The notes below the pieces were generated by a model that saw only the letters and a program-made list of their open reading frames with translations, was not told where the DNA came from and did no database searches. DNA of 59,356 nucleotides, from IMG/VR virus record IMGVR_UViG_3300034073_001486, positions 1 to 59,356 of that record. The stretch is one strand, 5' to 3'. Each line of letters begins with the position of its first letter. Within the stretch, counting starts at the first letter, position 1. Origin of the DNA: a virus. The translations under genes and the position numbers were made by a program. Shown here piece after piece: positions 43,692 to 53,631 of the stretch.

Positions 43692-46600
43692 CCACGCCCA
43701 GCACCTGGAGCGGGTCTAGGGCGGCTTCCTGCTTCTTCCGCTCGCGCGCCCGCTTGGCGGCATCGGCCTGGATAACGCGGTACAACAGGTACATCTGCCT
43801 TTGCTCCTCTGGCATCTGCCGAAGAACATCCTCTGGCACCGTGATGTTTTCGTATGTTCTGACGCCGGGTGTTGTCTGAAGCATATCGTTCAGCATCTGG
43901 CGGGCGGCCTGCTGCCGCGTTCGCTCTATGTCAATGTCGCGAATCTTTGCTCCGGCAAGAAGATTGAAGGCCAGCTTGGCCATCTTGTCTTGCGTAGTCA
44001 GGCGATCATCCGTCGCTGTGCGATAGACGCCCAGTGCGCGTGAGCCAAACGGAACGACGTTCATTACGGCCTGCTCTAGCGGCCTGCCGTAATCGCCCAG
44101 GTCTCGCTCCAGCACGGAATAGGTGTCCGACAAATCCCGCCCCGAATACAACTGGCGATTGGTCACGTACTCCAGCGGCGCCTTGAGGAGTGGGTTCGTC
44201 TGTCCGAGCAAGTTGCTGCCGGTGTCTCGCAGCGTGTGGCCAAGCGCCGCTAGAGTTGTGGACCCAGTCCCCGGAGACAGAAGATTGAAGAACGATTCCC
44301 ACGGCAAATCGATGCTGGTGAGATACCGCCGCAGCTCCGGGTTGCCGCTGCCCCATTCATCTGGAAGCGGTATGGCGGAACTCTGTCGCAAGTACGGCGG
44401 CGTGAAATTGTCCTCAGACGGCTCAGAGCCCCGCGTGACCGCGCGTATGGACTGGTTCTGAAACCCGCCAGGGCGGCGGATCAAGTTTGTGGTAATGCTT
44501 GGGACGATGCCTTTCTGGAAGCTGTAAAACGGCACCAGCCGCTTGAGGAAGTCGCGCTCTATGGCGCTGTACGCCTGTGGCGAATAGTCCACGTTCACGG
44601 TGCGAGTGACATCGCCGGCAACGCCGGGGTCGATACCGCGCCTGACCTGATTAAGGAATGTCTGCAATCGCAGGGTGTCTTCAGTAGTGCGGTTGACGAT
44701 GTCGTTCAGAACCAGGAGCGGGTTGGTGTTCTCTGGTAGCGGATTGGAGAACACGCCTACTCCACGCAGTCCGAAGAAGTCGCCGAGGAAGTCCCTCCAC
44801 GTTCTGTCTTGGTTGTAGAAGGCCCGCCGAACGGCGCCCTCCGGTCCTTGACCAAGCACAAGCGATGGCGCCGACTGCTCCGGCAGGCCGGACTGTATGT
44901 CGTCGACGGTAGACTGCCCGACCTTCTGCGCCGCTGCTTCTTGCAGAAGACGCCGTGCCCTCTCCTCGTCCGACGCAAGGTTTGCGTACCCGGGCGTGTT
45001 TCTCAGCCGCCGGCCCAGTGCGGCCCGGTTGCCGCGAGCCCCGCGAAACGCAGCCAGAAAATCAAGCGGATTGAAGGCGTCGCTTGCAATCGCATTGACC
45101 ACGCCTCCGTAAATGTTGCGAGTTGTGTAGCCAGGATAGGCCAGGGCCCCAACCTTAAAAGCGTTGGTAATGTTGTCAACGCCGCGAACAAGGCCGCGTG
45201 AAACATTGTCCAGTCTCGTCTGTGGGGCGAGTGTCGAAAGCGCATTGAGAAATCGTTCATTGACGGAGAAATTGGTGACATCGCTTCCGACTCGCCGTTG
45301 CCACATTTGCTGGAAGTTGTCTGGGTCAAAACCCAGTCGCTCGGCTGCCTGTGCGAGCCCGATGTTGACGCCGCCTGCGACATTGGCGGCCGGCGTATTG
45401 TCTGCACGCCTAATGAGCTGCTCAATCAGTTCGCCAGCATTAGCCTGCACTCTAGCCTGACCGCGACCGTAGCGGAGCATGTTTGCCCACGCATTGGTGT
45501 CGTACAGCCCAGTGCCAGTTTGCGCAAACTGCGTGTCGGCAGTGCGCAAAAGGTCAGCATAATCCAAGTAGTTCTGCCGCACTTGGCCCTGCGCCGCGCC
45601 CAGCATCTGCTGCTGGGCCGCAGGGGTTGCCGACGCAAACGCCGGACTATTCATCACGTCGTCGATGATGTACTGATATGGCTGTGGCGTGCCAGCGGCA
45701 GCAAACGCACGCTCCATCAAAAGTGCGGTCGCGTCATCGCTCGGCGAACGGATGAGCGACTGCTGCAACGCCTGCGAGTCAACGGCGTTTTGCGCCTGCC
45801 CAGTGGACACAAGCCGCTCAAACTCATCCGGTGCCGTACCGCTCAGTGTACGCGCTGTTCGTTGAGGGAACGGTATGTCAGTGTACGACCGCCGACTTCG
45901 ACCGAAGTTGTCGCCGGTCGCCAGCAGACGCTCGCCCATGCCGTACGGGTTGTATTGACGCGGGCCGCCTCCGGGAATTTCGGGAGGAGCATCACGCTGG
46001 AATCGCTTGAGCTGACGGGCAACCCAGCCGGTGTTTGCGGCTTGACTGGACCATGTTGGGTCTGGAAGTCCGAGGGCCACAGCATCGGCCGCTGACCGCA
46101 ATCCAATATCATCAAATGTTTCGATCAGCCGGCTGTATTCTGGAACTCGCTCAAAGAGCTGATCGTAATACTGGTTGCCGCTAGAGCGTGGAAGCATTGG
46201 TCCGACGCCACCAGGAGGCACCGCCTGCGACTCTATGTAGTCTGCGGCAGCCTGCATGAGCCGCGAGTCTTCCATGCGCGGGAACGGCATGGCGGGGCCG
46301 TACTGTCCGGCGGGGAGCTGGGCGGATGGCGGCAGGCTGCGGATGCTGTCCTCAACTTCGAACATCTCTCGCAGGAAATCCGACTCCAGCTCTCTGGCGG
46401 TGTTGCGGGCCCGGCGGTTGGCAAGCTGCACGTCGCCGGTCAGCTCCAGGTCGTTGCTGACAGTTCCAAGTCCACCGGCTCGCGAGTCGAAAATAGCGTC
46501 AAGCCCTCGGACGGCTTGGCCGATCCCAGGCGCATAACGCATTGCGCGTCCAGCGCTGTCCAGAAACCGAGCCGCCGCATCCCCCGCAGCGCCGCCGGAG

Positions 46601-47388
46601 ACCGATGCTCCTATGTTTGTTCTAGGAACACGGAAGTCCCAAAGAGCGCCAGCGGATTCATCCAGCCGTCGCCCCGGCTGAACTCCAAGCCGCTGGGACT
46701 GCTGGCGAAACCGCAGCATTGCCTGCGCTCGTTCCGCCGGATCTTCAATCTGTGCAAACCACTGACGAGGAGTCAGCATGCGGGTGTATTCACGTGTGCC
46801 GACATCTGCCATCGGAAGGCCACGCCCGGCCCGCATCGCACCGCCAAAATCCGCTGCATCCTCGGCAAGATTGCGGAAGGCTCCGGAAGCCTCCATCGCC
46901 TTACCGACACGCGACAGTCCACCAGTTTTCCCGAGCAACGCCCATGGGGCGAAGTATGTCGTCGGGTCTAAAAGAACTTCGGCAGCGAGTCCGCCTGCGA
47001 AGTTGCCCCACCCGTCTTCATCTCCAATCACCCCGTACTGTCGGAGCAACTCTCTTCCGGTGACGCGCTCGTCGCTCGTATCCCACAATGCCGACAACGC
47101 CTTGCCGGGGCCCTCTGACAACAGGCCACGCACCATGGCCCCAGGCGTGTCCAAGACCCACCCGATGCCAGCGAGCCCGCTAGTGCCCATGTCGGCCAGC
47201 CGGCCAAGCATGGACCGCTGCTCCTCCTGCGGCATCAGGTCAGAGAGCGTGGCCTTGCGTGGACCCACCGGCACCATGCCGTACGGTTCGATCTCCTCTT
47301 CGTCGCCATACGGGAGTAGACCTGTCTCGGCCTGCTGTTGCAGGATGCCGTAGGGGTCGTATAGATCGAAGAGTGGGGAGAGGGCCAT
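43678..47388 (-). CDS. Very large internal virion or ejection protein (1,236 aa)
   Basis: Size, place at the end of the tail operon and segments such as LAGIGWVLDTPGAMVRGLLS, GGLAAEVLLDPTTYFAPWAL, TNAFKVGALAYPGYTTRNIY, FLKRLVPFYSFQKGIVPSIT and LPWESFFNLLSPG fit injected structural or polyvalent proteins of podovirus-like phages (DPTTYxxxW, LxPFxxFxKN-like motifs). Several hydrophobic stretches could enter the host envelope. Overlaps the integrase stop by 14 bases on the other strand. Confidence 0.75.
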   Translation of the reverse strand: MALSPLFDLYDPYGILQQQAETGLLPYGDEEEIEPYGMVPVGPRKATLSDLMPQEEQRSMLGRLADMGTSGLAGIGWVLDTPGAMVRGLLSEGPGKALSALWDTSDERVTGRELLRQYGVIGDEDGWGNFAGGLAAEVLLDPTTYFAPWALLGKTGGLSRVGKAMEASGAFRNLAEDAADFGGAMRAGRGLPMADVGTREYTRMLTPRQWFAQIEDPAERAQAMLRFRQQSQRLGVQPGRRLDESAGALWDFRVPRTNIGASVSGGAAGDAAARFLDSAGRAMRYAPGIGQAVRGLDAIFDSRAGGLGTVSNDLELTGDVQLANRRARNTARELESDFLREMFEVEDSIRSLPPSAQLPAGQYGPAMPFPRMEDSRLMQAAADYIESQAVPPGGVGPMLPRSSGNQYYDQLFERVPEYSRLIETFDDIGLRSAADAVALGLPDPTWSSQAANTGWVARQLKRFQRDAPPEIPGGGPRQYNPYGMGERLLATGDNFGRSRRSYTDIPFPQRTARTLSGTAPDEFERLVSTGQAQNAVDSQALQQSLIRSPSDDATALLMERAFAAAGTPQPYQYIIDDVMNSPAFASATPAAQQQMLGAAQGQVRQNYLDYADLLRTADTQFAQTGTGLYDTNAWANMLRYGRGQARVQANAGELIEQLIRRADNTPAANVAGGVNIGLAQAAERLGFDPDNFQQMWQRRVGSDVTNFSVNERFLNALSTLAPQTRLDNVSRGLVRGVDNITNAFKVGALAYPGYTTRNIYGGVVNAIASDAFNPLDFLAAFRGARGNRAALGRRLRNTPGYANLASDEERARRLLQEAAAQKVGQSTVDDIQSGLPEQSAPSLVLGQGPEGAVRRAFYNQDRTWRDFLGDFFGLRGVGVFSNPLPENTNPLLVLNDIVNRTTEDTLRLQTFLNQVRRGIDPGVAGDVTRTVNVDYSPQAYSAIERDFLKRLVPFYSFQKGIVPSITTNLIRRPGGFQNQSIRAVTRGSEPSEDNFTPPYLRQSSAIPLPDEWGSGNPELRRYLTSIDLPWESFFNLLSPGTGSTTLAALGHTLRDTGSNLLGQTNPLLKAPLEYVTNRQLYSGRDLSDTYSVLERDLGDYGRPLEQAVMNVVPFGSRALGVYRTATDDRLTTQDKMAKLAFNLLAGAKIRDIDIERTRQQAARQMLNDMLQTTPGVRTYENITVPEDVLRQMPEEQRQMYLLYRVIQADAAKRARERKKQEAALDPLQVLGVVNQL

Positions 47389-47391
47389 AGG

Positions 47392-48813
47392 CTATACGGG
47401 CGGCACAAATCCCGGCGGCAGCGGAGCGGCCCCGCCGGCTGGTCGGCCAGCTCCTGCTGGGCCGTTGCCGGAAACGAATCGCCGCTTCTCAGCGAGCCTG
47501 TAGGCCGTGGCCTCTGCCTCCGCCTGCGGCATGTTATATGGAGGCTTTTGAAGTGCCGCCGCCAGAGACCGTTCGTTCTCGTAAGAGAATCCCGTCCAGG
47601 TTGTGTCGTACGATTCGGCAAGGCGATCAAGTTCTGCCTGCGCCTCGGGAGTGTCGTACTTGCCAGAAGAAACATCGCTTGCTCCGGCAGCAGCCGGGTC
47701 GGCCTTGCGCTTGGCGGCTTCTGCGGCTGCGGCAGCAGCAGGATTCGCAGCCGCCGCTCCAACAATGGCATTGCCGGCGAGCCTTGCCGCCATGTCCAAG
47801 TTCCGTGCATCAACCTGGGCCGCCAATTCGCCGCCGGGAGCCATGTATTGCAGCGAGCGCTGACGCTGCTCTGGCGTCATGCCATTCAGCATGGTTTCAA
47901 GCTGGATGGCCTGCGGAGACAGACGGCCACCGCCAAGCTGGATCTGGGCCTGGAACCGCTTCATGCGATCCGCAACGGATGGCAGGTTCTGTGCGCTGTA
48001 CGGGTTGCGTGCCGCCTGTCGCTCGGACGCTTTCTGCTGAACGGCCGCTGCCCTTGCTCGCGTCTCGTCGGTCGGCACCAGCACCTGCATTCCGCCAGTC
48101 GGACCCTCCATGCTCTCGCGTCGATATGGACCAGGAGACCCGTCTGGGCGTGGCCCGGTTAGATCCTGGCGAGTGCCAGCCCTGCCCGGCGCGCCAGGAA
48201 CCATGGATCCATCAACGGCTTCTAGGCGATAAGTCACGCGGCCGTCCGGCGTGTAAACTGGCACAAACCCCCTGGCCTGCATGTCCAGGTCGCGCTGCGA
48301 TGGCGCATAAAGCCCAGGCATGCCGGGCGCCGCTTGACGCTCGTCGTAGGCCCGCCCTTCTTCGACGCTCGCAAAAGGAGCCCCCATCGGAGCGTTGCCG
48401 CTCAGGTCTCTGGGGCCGGGCACCCGCCGCTGGCCATATCCGCCTTGGCTCAAGTCTTGCTGAAGCTGCTGGGCCTCGCGCTCCGCACGCATCTTCTCTT
48501 GCAAGTCAGCCTGCTTGCGGGCCTCGTCCTCGCTGTAGCCTTGGCTGTACAGATCAGCCTCCATGGCGTCACGCGGTGAGACTGGAGCTGGGGGAACGGG
48601 GGCGGCAGGAGCGGCGACCTGTTGGCCAGTAGCCACGGGGTAGTCAGCCATGTAGCGGTCTGCTTCTTGCGCGGCCGTCTGCGCGTCCATGCCCTTGCTC
48701 ATAAACATCTCAATGAGCTGCTGCCGGCGGGCGGCAAGCTCTTTGGATGGCTTGGGCTTCAGCGAAGGATCAACATTGATCTGGGACGAAGCAAGCGGAT
48801 CAAACGATGCCAT
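47392..48813 (-). CDS. Ala/Pro/Gln-rich virion protein (473 aa)
   Basis: A mostly disordered protein: ELAARRQQLIEMFMSKGMDA, QQVAAPAAPVPPAPVSPRDA, PTDETRARAAAVQQKASERQ, then a helical Ala-rich part (NAIVGAAAANPAAAAAAEAA) and a Pro/Gly tail. Coupled spacing with the 1,236-aa gene suggests an internal head protein or ejection partner. Family not recognised. Confidence 0.6.
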   Translation of the reverse strand: MASFDPLASSQINVDPSLKPKPSKELAARRQQLIEMFMSKGMDAQTAAQEADRYMADYPVATGQQVAAPAAPVPPAPVSPRDAMEADLYSQGYSEDEARKQADLQEKMRAEREAQQLQQDLSQGGYGQRRVPGPRDLSGNAPMGAPFASVEEGRAYDERQAAPGMPGLYAPSQRDLDMQARGFVPVYTPDGRVTYRLEAVDGSMVPGAPGRAGTRQDLTGPRPDGSPGPYRRESMEGPTGGMQVLVPTDETRARAAAVQQKASERQAARNPYSAQNLPSVADRMKRFQAQIQLGGGRLSPQAIQLETMLNGMTPEQRQRSLQYMAPGGELAAQVDARNLDMAARLAGNAIVGAAAANPAAAAAAEAAKRKADPAAAGASDVSSGKYDTPEAQAELDRLAESYDTTWTGFSYENERSLAAALQKPPYNMPQAEAEATAYRLAEKRRFVSGNGPAGAGRPAGGAAPLPPGFVPPV

Positions 48814-48815
48814 TG

Positions 48816-49841
48816 TCAGTTCCTAACGTACTTGGGTGGCCAGCGACCCTCGCGGACGGCTGCCTCGCGGCGAGCCTCGCGTGCCATGTAGCGATCCTTA
48901 AAGAGGTCGACGAACGCCTGCTCCTCTGAGGGCAGCGTGCTGACATCGGGCGGCGGCGACATTTCTGCGGCAAGCGCGGCAAGGTCGCCGGACTGCATGT
49001 CCACCGAGTCGTCCGGATTGAGCGGCATGTCTGGCTCCTCGCCAGCCTGCACGCGGGGAGACGCCAACCCATCGTCACGCATGAACTCTTGCCCGATCCG
49101 CTCGCCAACCAAGAGGCCCCCGCCACCGGCTACACCGCCAGCCAGTGCGATGTTCGTTAAGTCGGCCATGCTCATCGGGCGTGGAGGAGGGACGGTGATC
49201 AAATCCCGGGGCCCGCCCATCGTCGGGTGCGGGATGATGTCGGTTGGGCCGATGCCACGGCCCCTTGTCCATGCTGTCGTCCCCAAGCGAGGAGTGGTTG
49301 GGCGGGGCTCAGGCCGGGGAGGGATGCCCAGCTCCATGCGGCTGGTCGACGGCGGAGCAAACTGAAGGATGCCTGGGCCGGACGGCTCACCAACAGGAAC
49401 GCCGCTGCCGCTTGGGCCACCCACGGCCACACCTGGCCCCCGAGAACCGAACGGGATGAGCGCCCGAATGGCTTCCACCGGATCGTCGCTCAGGGGCAGC
49501 TCCATCTGCCGCGTCTGGATGTAGTCATCCATCTGCTTGTCAGTGGTGGCCGCAAACTCCATCGGGTTGCCGACTCCATCGTCAGGGGCGATGTTCGCAA
49601 ACGGGTCAGGCTGGGCAGGGGCCTTCAGTCGGCCACCTGAGCCAACAATCATCTGGTACGCCTCAAAGATCGCCTCGGGGTCACGCTGCTGGAGCCGGGC
49701 GGCAAGCTGCGGATCGATCTGTGAGAGGGCAGGGAGGTTGCCTTCGATGACTCGGGCGATGCGTGGATCGCCAGCCAGACGTTGCCCAAACGTGAGCGGC
49801 CCGTCGCCGGCCGCATCCAAGATGCCCTTCAGATTCGCCAT
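48816..49841 (-). CDS. Virion-associated protein with one membrane segment (341 aa)
   Basis: N-terminal helical part (FGQRLAGDPRIARVIEGNLP, QQRDPEAIFEAYQMIVGSGG), Gly/Pro linkers (GGPSGSGVPVGEPSGPG), and near residue 235 a Gly-rich hydrophobic helix ADLTNIALAGGVAGGGGLLV. A charged C terminus follows. The plan resembles ejection proteins that form a pore with larger partners. Confidence 0.55.
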   Translation of the reverse strand: MANLKGILDAAGDGPLTFGQRLAGDPRIARVIEGNLPALSQIDPQLAARLQQRDPEAIFEAYQMIVGSGGRLKAPAQPDPFANIAPDDGVGNPMEFAATTDKQMDDYIQTRQMELPLSDDPVEAIRALIPFGSRGPGVAVGGPSGSGVPVGEPSGPGILQFAPPSTSRMELGIPPRPEPRPTTPRLGTTAWTRGRGIGPTDIIPHPTMGGPRDLITVPPPRPMSMADLTNIALAGGVAGGGGLLVGERIGQEFMRDDGLASPRVQAGEEPDMPLNPDDSVDMQSGDLAALAAEMSPPPDVSTLPSEEQAFVDLFKDRYMAREARREAAVREGRWPPKYVRN

Positions 49842-50098
49842 TACTTACGCCCCTTCTTCTTGGGGACATCGGGAAGCTCATCGTCCCCTTCGTAGGGCAT
49901 GTCGTCGTCGGTCACCTCAGGCGTGTTTGGTTTCCCTCTCTTCTCTTCGACGAGGTCGGCGAGGTCGTTCTTGGATGCCCGCTGGTTGAGCTTGTCCAGG
50001 ATCTTCTTCTCCTCGCCTTCATTGGCGACAAGCAACTGCTTCACCATTCGCCGTAGAGCGGAGTTCGTCAGATCGTCCAAGTCAAAATCGATTCGCAT
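49841..50098 (-). CDS. Small charged protein (85 aa)
   Basis: MRIDFDLDDLTNSALRRMVK, then GEEKKILDKLNQRASKNDLA and an acidic tail with a KKKGRK end. Helix-loop-helix plus disordered acidic end. It overlaps the next gene's start and lies in the tail operon; function unknown. Confidence 0.6.
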   Translation of the reverse strand: MRIDFDLDDLTNSALRRMVKQLLVANEGEEKKILDKLNQRASKNDLADLVEEKRGKPNTPEVTDDDMPYEGDDELPDVPKKKGRK

Positions 50099-50102
50099 GG
50101 GA

Positions 50103-50492
50103 TTACCCTAGAAGACCCCCGAGAAGGTTCATGAAAGCGCCCTGCCGCTGAAGTGCGGCCATCTGGTTGGCGTAGTTGTTCTGTTGCTGCAATGCACCCA
50201 AGTTCTGGCCGTACTGTTCCTGCTGCTGCTGGGCCTGAAGGTTGGCCTGCGAGCGAGACTGCTGATCTTGGAGTTGCGAGTTGTAGGCGTCGGCAATGCC
50301 ATCGGCCATCTTCTGCGCCGAGTCGATGCCAGCCTGATTCCACTGAGCCTTTCCCCGCGACAGCCCGCCACGGTCATACTGCTTGGCGTTCATCCGGGGG
50401 TCGCCCATCGCCATGGCGTTGGCCATCTGCACGCTGGAAAGCTTGGCCGGGTCCAGCTTGAGCAGCGGCTGTTGAAGGTTGACTTGGTTCAA
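50103..50492 (-). CDS. Gln-rich protein, paralogue 1 (129 aa)
   Basis: LQDQQSRSQANLQAQQQQEQ, YGQNLGALQQQNNYANQMAA, ending FMNLLGGLLG. Strong Gln/Asn/Ala bias and a hydrophobic C-terminal tag shared with the next gene upstream (SLLGGLFS) and with the proline-rich protein at 12.6 kb (PLAGLFG). Probably a minor virion protein. Confidence 0.6.
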   Translation of the reverse strand: MNQVNLQQPLLKLDPAKLSSVQMANAMAMGDPRMNAKQYDRGGLSRGKAQWNQAGIDSAQKMADGIADAYNSQLQDQQSRSQANLQAQQQQEQYGQNLGALQQQNNYANQMAALQRQGAFMNLLGGLLG

Positions 50493-50830
50493 CTGAAGAG
50501 CCCTCCGAGCAGGCTGTTGGCAAAGCCGGTCATCTGGCTCAGGCGGCTATTGGAAAGATCCTGCTGCTGCTGCTGGGCCTGGGCCATCTGTTGCAACCCT
50601 GCCAGCGCCAGTCCCTGCTGGGCTGCCCGCTGCTGGGCTGCATACTGGTTATTCACGTCCTCGGCCGAGCGTCGGTACGCATCGGCGTTCATGGAGCCGA
50701 CATAGTTCAGAACGTCCTGGTGGTTCTGGCCGAACTGCTTGTACGGCGAGCGAGGCTTCATCGCCTCCATGCCCTGACGGATGTCAGAGACGGGCTGCTC
50801 AAACGGGAGTTGCGTGTTGTAGGTAAGCAT
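50489..50830 (-). CDS. Gln-rich protein, paralogue 2 (113 aa)
   Basis: ATG 50830 overlaps the previous TGA. SMNADAYRRSAEDVNNQYAA, QQRAAQQGLALAGLQQMAQA, QQQQQDLSNSRLSQ, ending FANSLLGGLFS. Same composition and end as its neighbour, so the pair is probably a tandem duplication. Translationally coupled. Confidence 0.6.
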   Translation of the reverse strand: MLTYNTQLPFEQPVSDIRQGMEAMKPRSPYKQFGQNHQDVLNYVGSMNADAYRRSAEDVNNQYAAQQRAAQQGLALAGLQQMAQAQQQQQDLSNSRLSQMTGFANSLLGGLFS

Positions 50831-52533
50831 CAAGCCCGCCTCCCCATCGGGTCACGCCATCCGCCTGTGGCTCCGTGCCATGTATATCCAGCGGCCAAAA
50901 GGCGACGATATTCTTCGGCCTGCCGCGCTGCGGCAGCTCGTCTTGGAGCTTCGTCTTCGTTTCGATACTGCCGCCGCAGCATCTCGGCCTCACGTTCCTT
51001 GCGAGCCGTCTCGGCCGGGGAGTCAAACAATCCGCTAGAGCCGAACGTGTCGTCCCACAATCCGCCCACGGCCGAGGTGGCGTCGTCGTAGCCGCGGCGG
51101 ATCTGATCGACCGTGGAGCCGACGTTCTCATTGGCGGTATTGAAGCCCGACCCGATGGAATCGGCCACGCCTTGCAGGCCCCCCATGGTGGTTCCAAACC
51201 CGCGATTGACACCAGACATGGCGCGGCTGATGGTGCCGGAGGTGTCTCCATACGCACCGCCAAGCGCGCCCATGCCGGCCACCAGCGGCGACAGGGCTGT
51301 GCCGAGCTGGTCGGTGGAGTTGTTCATCGACTCCCGGAGGACGTTCATCGGCTCGGCCATGTTGGCCGCCAAGTCAGCGCGAGAGGCATTGAGGTTGTTG
51401 GCCGTGGTGTTGAAGGCCGACTGGAGAGACGAGGTCGCGCCGCCATAGTCGGATGGAACTAACGCGGCGTAGCCGTCCGACCCCAGCGTCCGCAGGCCGG
51501 ACAGGATGCCAGAGAGCGAATCCATCGGAGCGGTGCGGGACGAGTAGTGCTGGGCGTCCAGCCGGTTCAACGCATCGCTGTATCCTGAGCCAAGGGCAGC
51601 CAAAATGTCGCCGCTCATCAGGTCGCCACGGACGGCGTCCATGCCGGCGGTGTCGAACGCCCCTGAGCCGCCTCCGGCCGCGCCGCCCGAGAACGAGCCG
51701 GAAGCAACGGGTCCGCTAGTGCCTGTGGCATTAAAACCACCGCCACTAGCAACGGCAGGCGCAATGGAGCCAGCAGCGCCAGCCGCAGCGTAGCCTCGCC
51801 CAAGCCCAGACAAGGCATTGTTGCGAGAGGCACCGTAGCCAGACACGGCGCCTTGGTTGGAGGACGCCATGTCGGACAGCGACTTCTGGTAAGCCGACTG
51901 ATTTTGCGCCCATGCAGCGAGAGCGGAGTTGGCTGCTGACCCATACGCGCCCAGTGCTGCCGAGCCGATGTTTGCGGCTCCAGCCATACGGGCGGCGTCG
52001 GCCATTGCCTGCGCCTGCGCAACACCCGAAACCCCCTGGCCAAGCCCACCCATGGCATTCGCCTGAGCATTGCCGAGGGCCGCGTTGGCGTTGGCGTAGG
52101 AGTCGTACATGCCAGCGGCCGACGACCCGGCAGCCGACTGGGCCTGATTGTAGGAGTCGTACATCCCAGCCATGGGAGCAGCCATGCCGGCCATCCCTTG
52201 TCCGTACGCCCCGAGCGCCGCGGCTGCCGAGTTGCCCAGGCCAGCCAATGCCCCGCTCTGGGAGCGGTAGGCATCGGCCATATTGGTGCCGGTGCCCTGC
52301 ATGCCTTGGGTGAAGATGCCGTAGTTCTGCGTGTACTGATCGCCGGCGCGATTCATGCCGCCGGTGAAGTCGCGGAACATCCCGCCGTACGTGCCCGCAA
52401 ACTGGCCGGGCGCGCCGTAGATGCCTTGGAGGATCGGGCCGAGAGCCCCCATGGCCGCCGTGCCGTATTCGTTTGATGTGTTGCCGCCCCACGGAGCAGT
52501 GAATGGCCGCACGTCTGGAAGTTTAAAGCTCAT
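50830..52533 (-). CDS. Ala/Gly-rich repetitive virion protein (567 aa)
   Basis: Repeated aromatic and small-residue units: GGMFRDFTGGMNRAGDQYTQ, ADAYRSQSGALAGLGNSAAA, MYDSYNQAQSAAGSSAAGMY, then GYAAAGAAGSIAPAVASGGG and a charged C terminus (ARKEREAEMLRRQYRNEDEA). AGMYDSY occurs twice. Likely an elongated or disordered tail or internal protein; large, abundant late product. Confidence 0.6.
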   Translation of the reverse strand: MSFKLPDVRPFTAPWGGNTSNEYGTAAMGALGPILQGIYGAPGQFAGTYGGMFRDFTGGMNRAGDQYTQNYGIFTQGMQGTGTNMADAYRSQSGALAGLGNSAAAALGAYGQGMAGMAAPMAGMYDSYNQAQSAAGSSAAGMYDSYANANAALGNAQANAMGGLGQGVSGVAQAQAMADAARMAGAANIGSAALGAYGSAANSALAAWAQNQSAYQKSLSDMASSNQGAVSGYGASRNNALSGLGRGYAAAGAAGSIAPAVASGGGFNATGTSGPVASGSFSGGAAGGGSGAFDTAGMDAVRGDLMSGDILAALGSGYSDALNRLDAQHYSSRTAPMDSLSGILSGLRTLGSDGYAALVPSDYGGATSSLQSAFNTTANNLNASRADLAANMAEPMNVLRESMNNSTDQLGTALSPLVAGMGALGGAYGDTSGTISRAMSGVNRGFGTTMGGLQGVADSIGSGFNTANENVGSTVDQIRRGYDDATSAVGGLWDDTFGSSGLFDSPAETARKEREAEMLRRQYRNEDEAPRRAAAARQAEEYRRLLAAGYTWHGATGGWRDPMGRRA

Positions 52534-52560
52534 GAAATCTCCCTATGGAGCTAATGTCCG

Positions 52561-53631
52561 TTAGGCCGGCACGGCCACACGGGCCTCTTGCCTGACAACG
52601 CCCTCCAAGGCAGCGCCTACGACCACGTCCTTCGTCTCAATGGCTGCCGACGTGGTAGTGGCAGTCACCGGAGTAATGGTCACCCCGGTAACAAATGTAA
52701 TGTCCACAATGCCGCCAGCAGTGATCGCACACGTCTCGGGGTCAAGGGTAAAGGTGGTCGGAATGCCAACAGTGTCCGTGGTGTACGAGATTTCACCGCC
52801 GGCCACTGACACCTCTGCCACTCCCGCCGTGGCGTATGTGATTCCGTCACGCACAACATTGACGCGCGGGTTGGCTCCCGAGAGATACGACAAGTTCCTG
52901 GCGACTACCCTGGCGTCCCTGCCGTCGCGGCCGTTTCGGCCAGGAATTCCTGGAAGCCCTGGCCATCCATTGAGGCCGTTCATGCCGTTCCTTCCAGGAA
53001 AGCCGTCGCGTCCGTTCTGGCCAGCGACGCCCGGAGCCCCTGGCGCACCACGGGCACCGGCTCCCCCCGGCGCGCCAGGCGGGCCCGCTGCTCCTGCCTG
53101 TCCGTCGCGGCCATCGCCGCCAGCTTGTCCCGGCAATCCGTTCAGTCCGTTAATGCCGTCGATGCCGGCCAAGCCGTCGCGCCCATCCCTGCCGTCGACT
53201 CCATCCGTGCCGGACGGACCAAGAAAGTACAGCTCGCGAGTGAACAATCGCTCGGTGATGGTTTCGCCGCCGAGATTGTTGCCGTTGCCGGTGCTGAAGT
53301 TGTTGACGACAAAGTTTTGGGTAGTCGGGAAGTAGAAGTTGTCGCCGCCGTAGTTGTAGGAGTTCCATTCGCTACTGTAGTCCGGCATGTCATAGAACGA
53401 TCGTTCGTCAAAAATGATGAGATCGCCGTACTCGTTGATGTTCCAGCCGTTGTTGTTGTAGACGCCGCGTCCGCCGGACTGTTGCTGTTGAGCTGGCTGA
53501 AGGTTGACGCCTCCTCGGTGCGTCAGCGGCTGGTTGCAGTTCCCCAGCGCTTGCGTAAGCTGCTTAATCGCCCCCGTTGGCAGCACCCCTCGCAGAGCAT
53601 TGATGACGGCCGGCGTCGACTGCGTCAACAT
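52561..53631 (-). CDS. Collagen-like tail fibre (356 aa)
   Basis: Residues about 138-243 are Gly-X-Y repeats (GTDGVDGRDGRDGLAGIDGI, GPPGAPGGAGARGAPGAPG, GLPGIPGRNGRDGRDA) that form a collagen-like triple helix. The N-terminal part has Asn/Tyr-rich NNNGWNINEYGDLIIFDE; the C-terminal 110 residues are beta rich (VAEVSVAGGEISYTTDTVG), a trimeric knob. Start overlaps the upstream stop as TAATG. Confidence 0.85.
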   Translation of the reverse strand: MLTQSTPAVINALRGVLPTGAIKQLTQALGNCNQPLTHRGGVNLQPAQQQQSGGRGVYNNNGWNINEYGDLIIFDERSFYDMPDYSSEWNSYNYGGDNFYFPTTQNFVVNNFSTGNGNNLGGETITERLFTRELYFLGPSGTDGVDGRDGRDGLAGIDGINGLNGLPGQAGGDGRDGQAGAAGPPGAPGGAGARGAPGAPGVAGQNGRDGFPGRNGMNGLNGWPGLPGIPGRNGRDGRDARVVARNLSYLSGANPRVNVVRDGITYATAGVAEVSVAGGEISYTTDTVGIPTTFTLDPETCAITAGGIVDITFVTGVTITPVTATTTSAAIETKDVVVGAALEGVVRQEARVAVPA

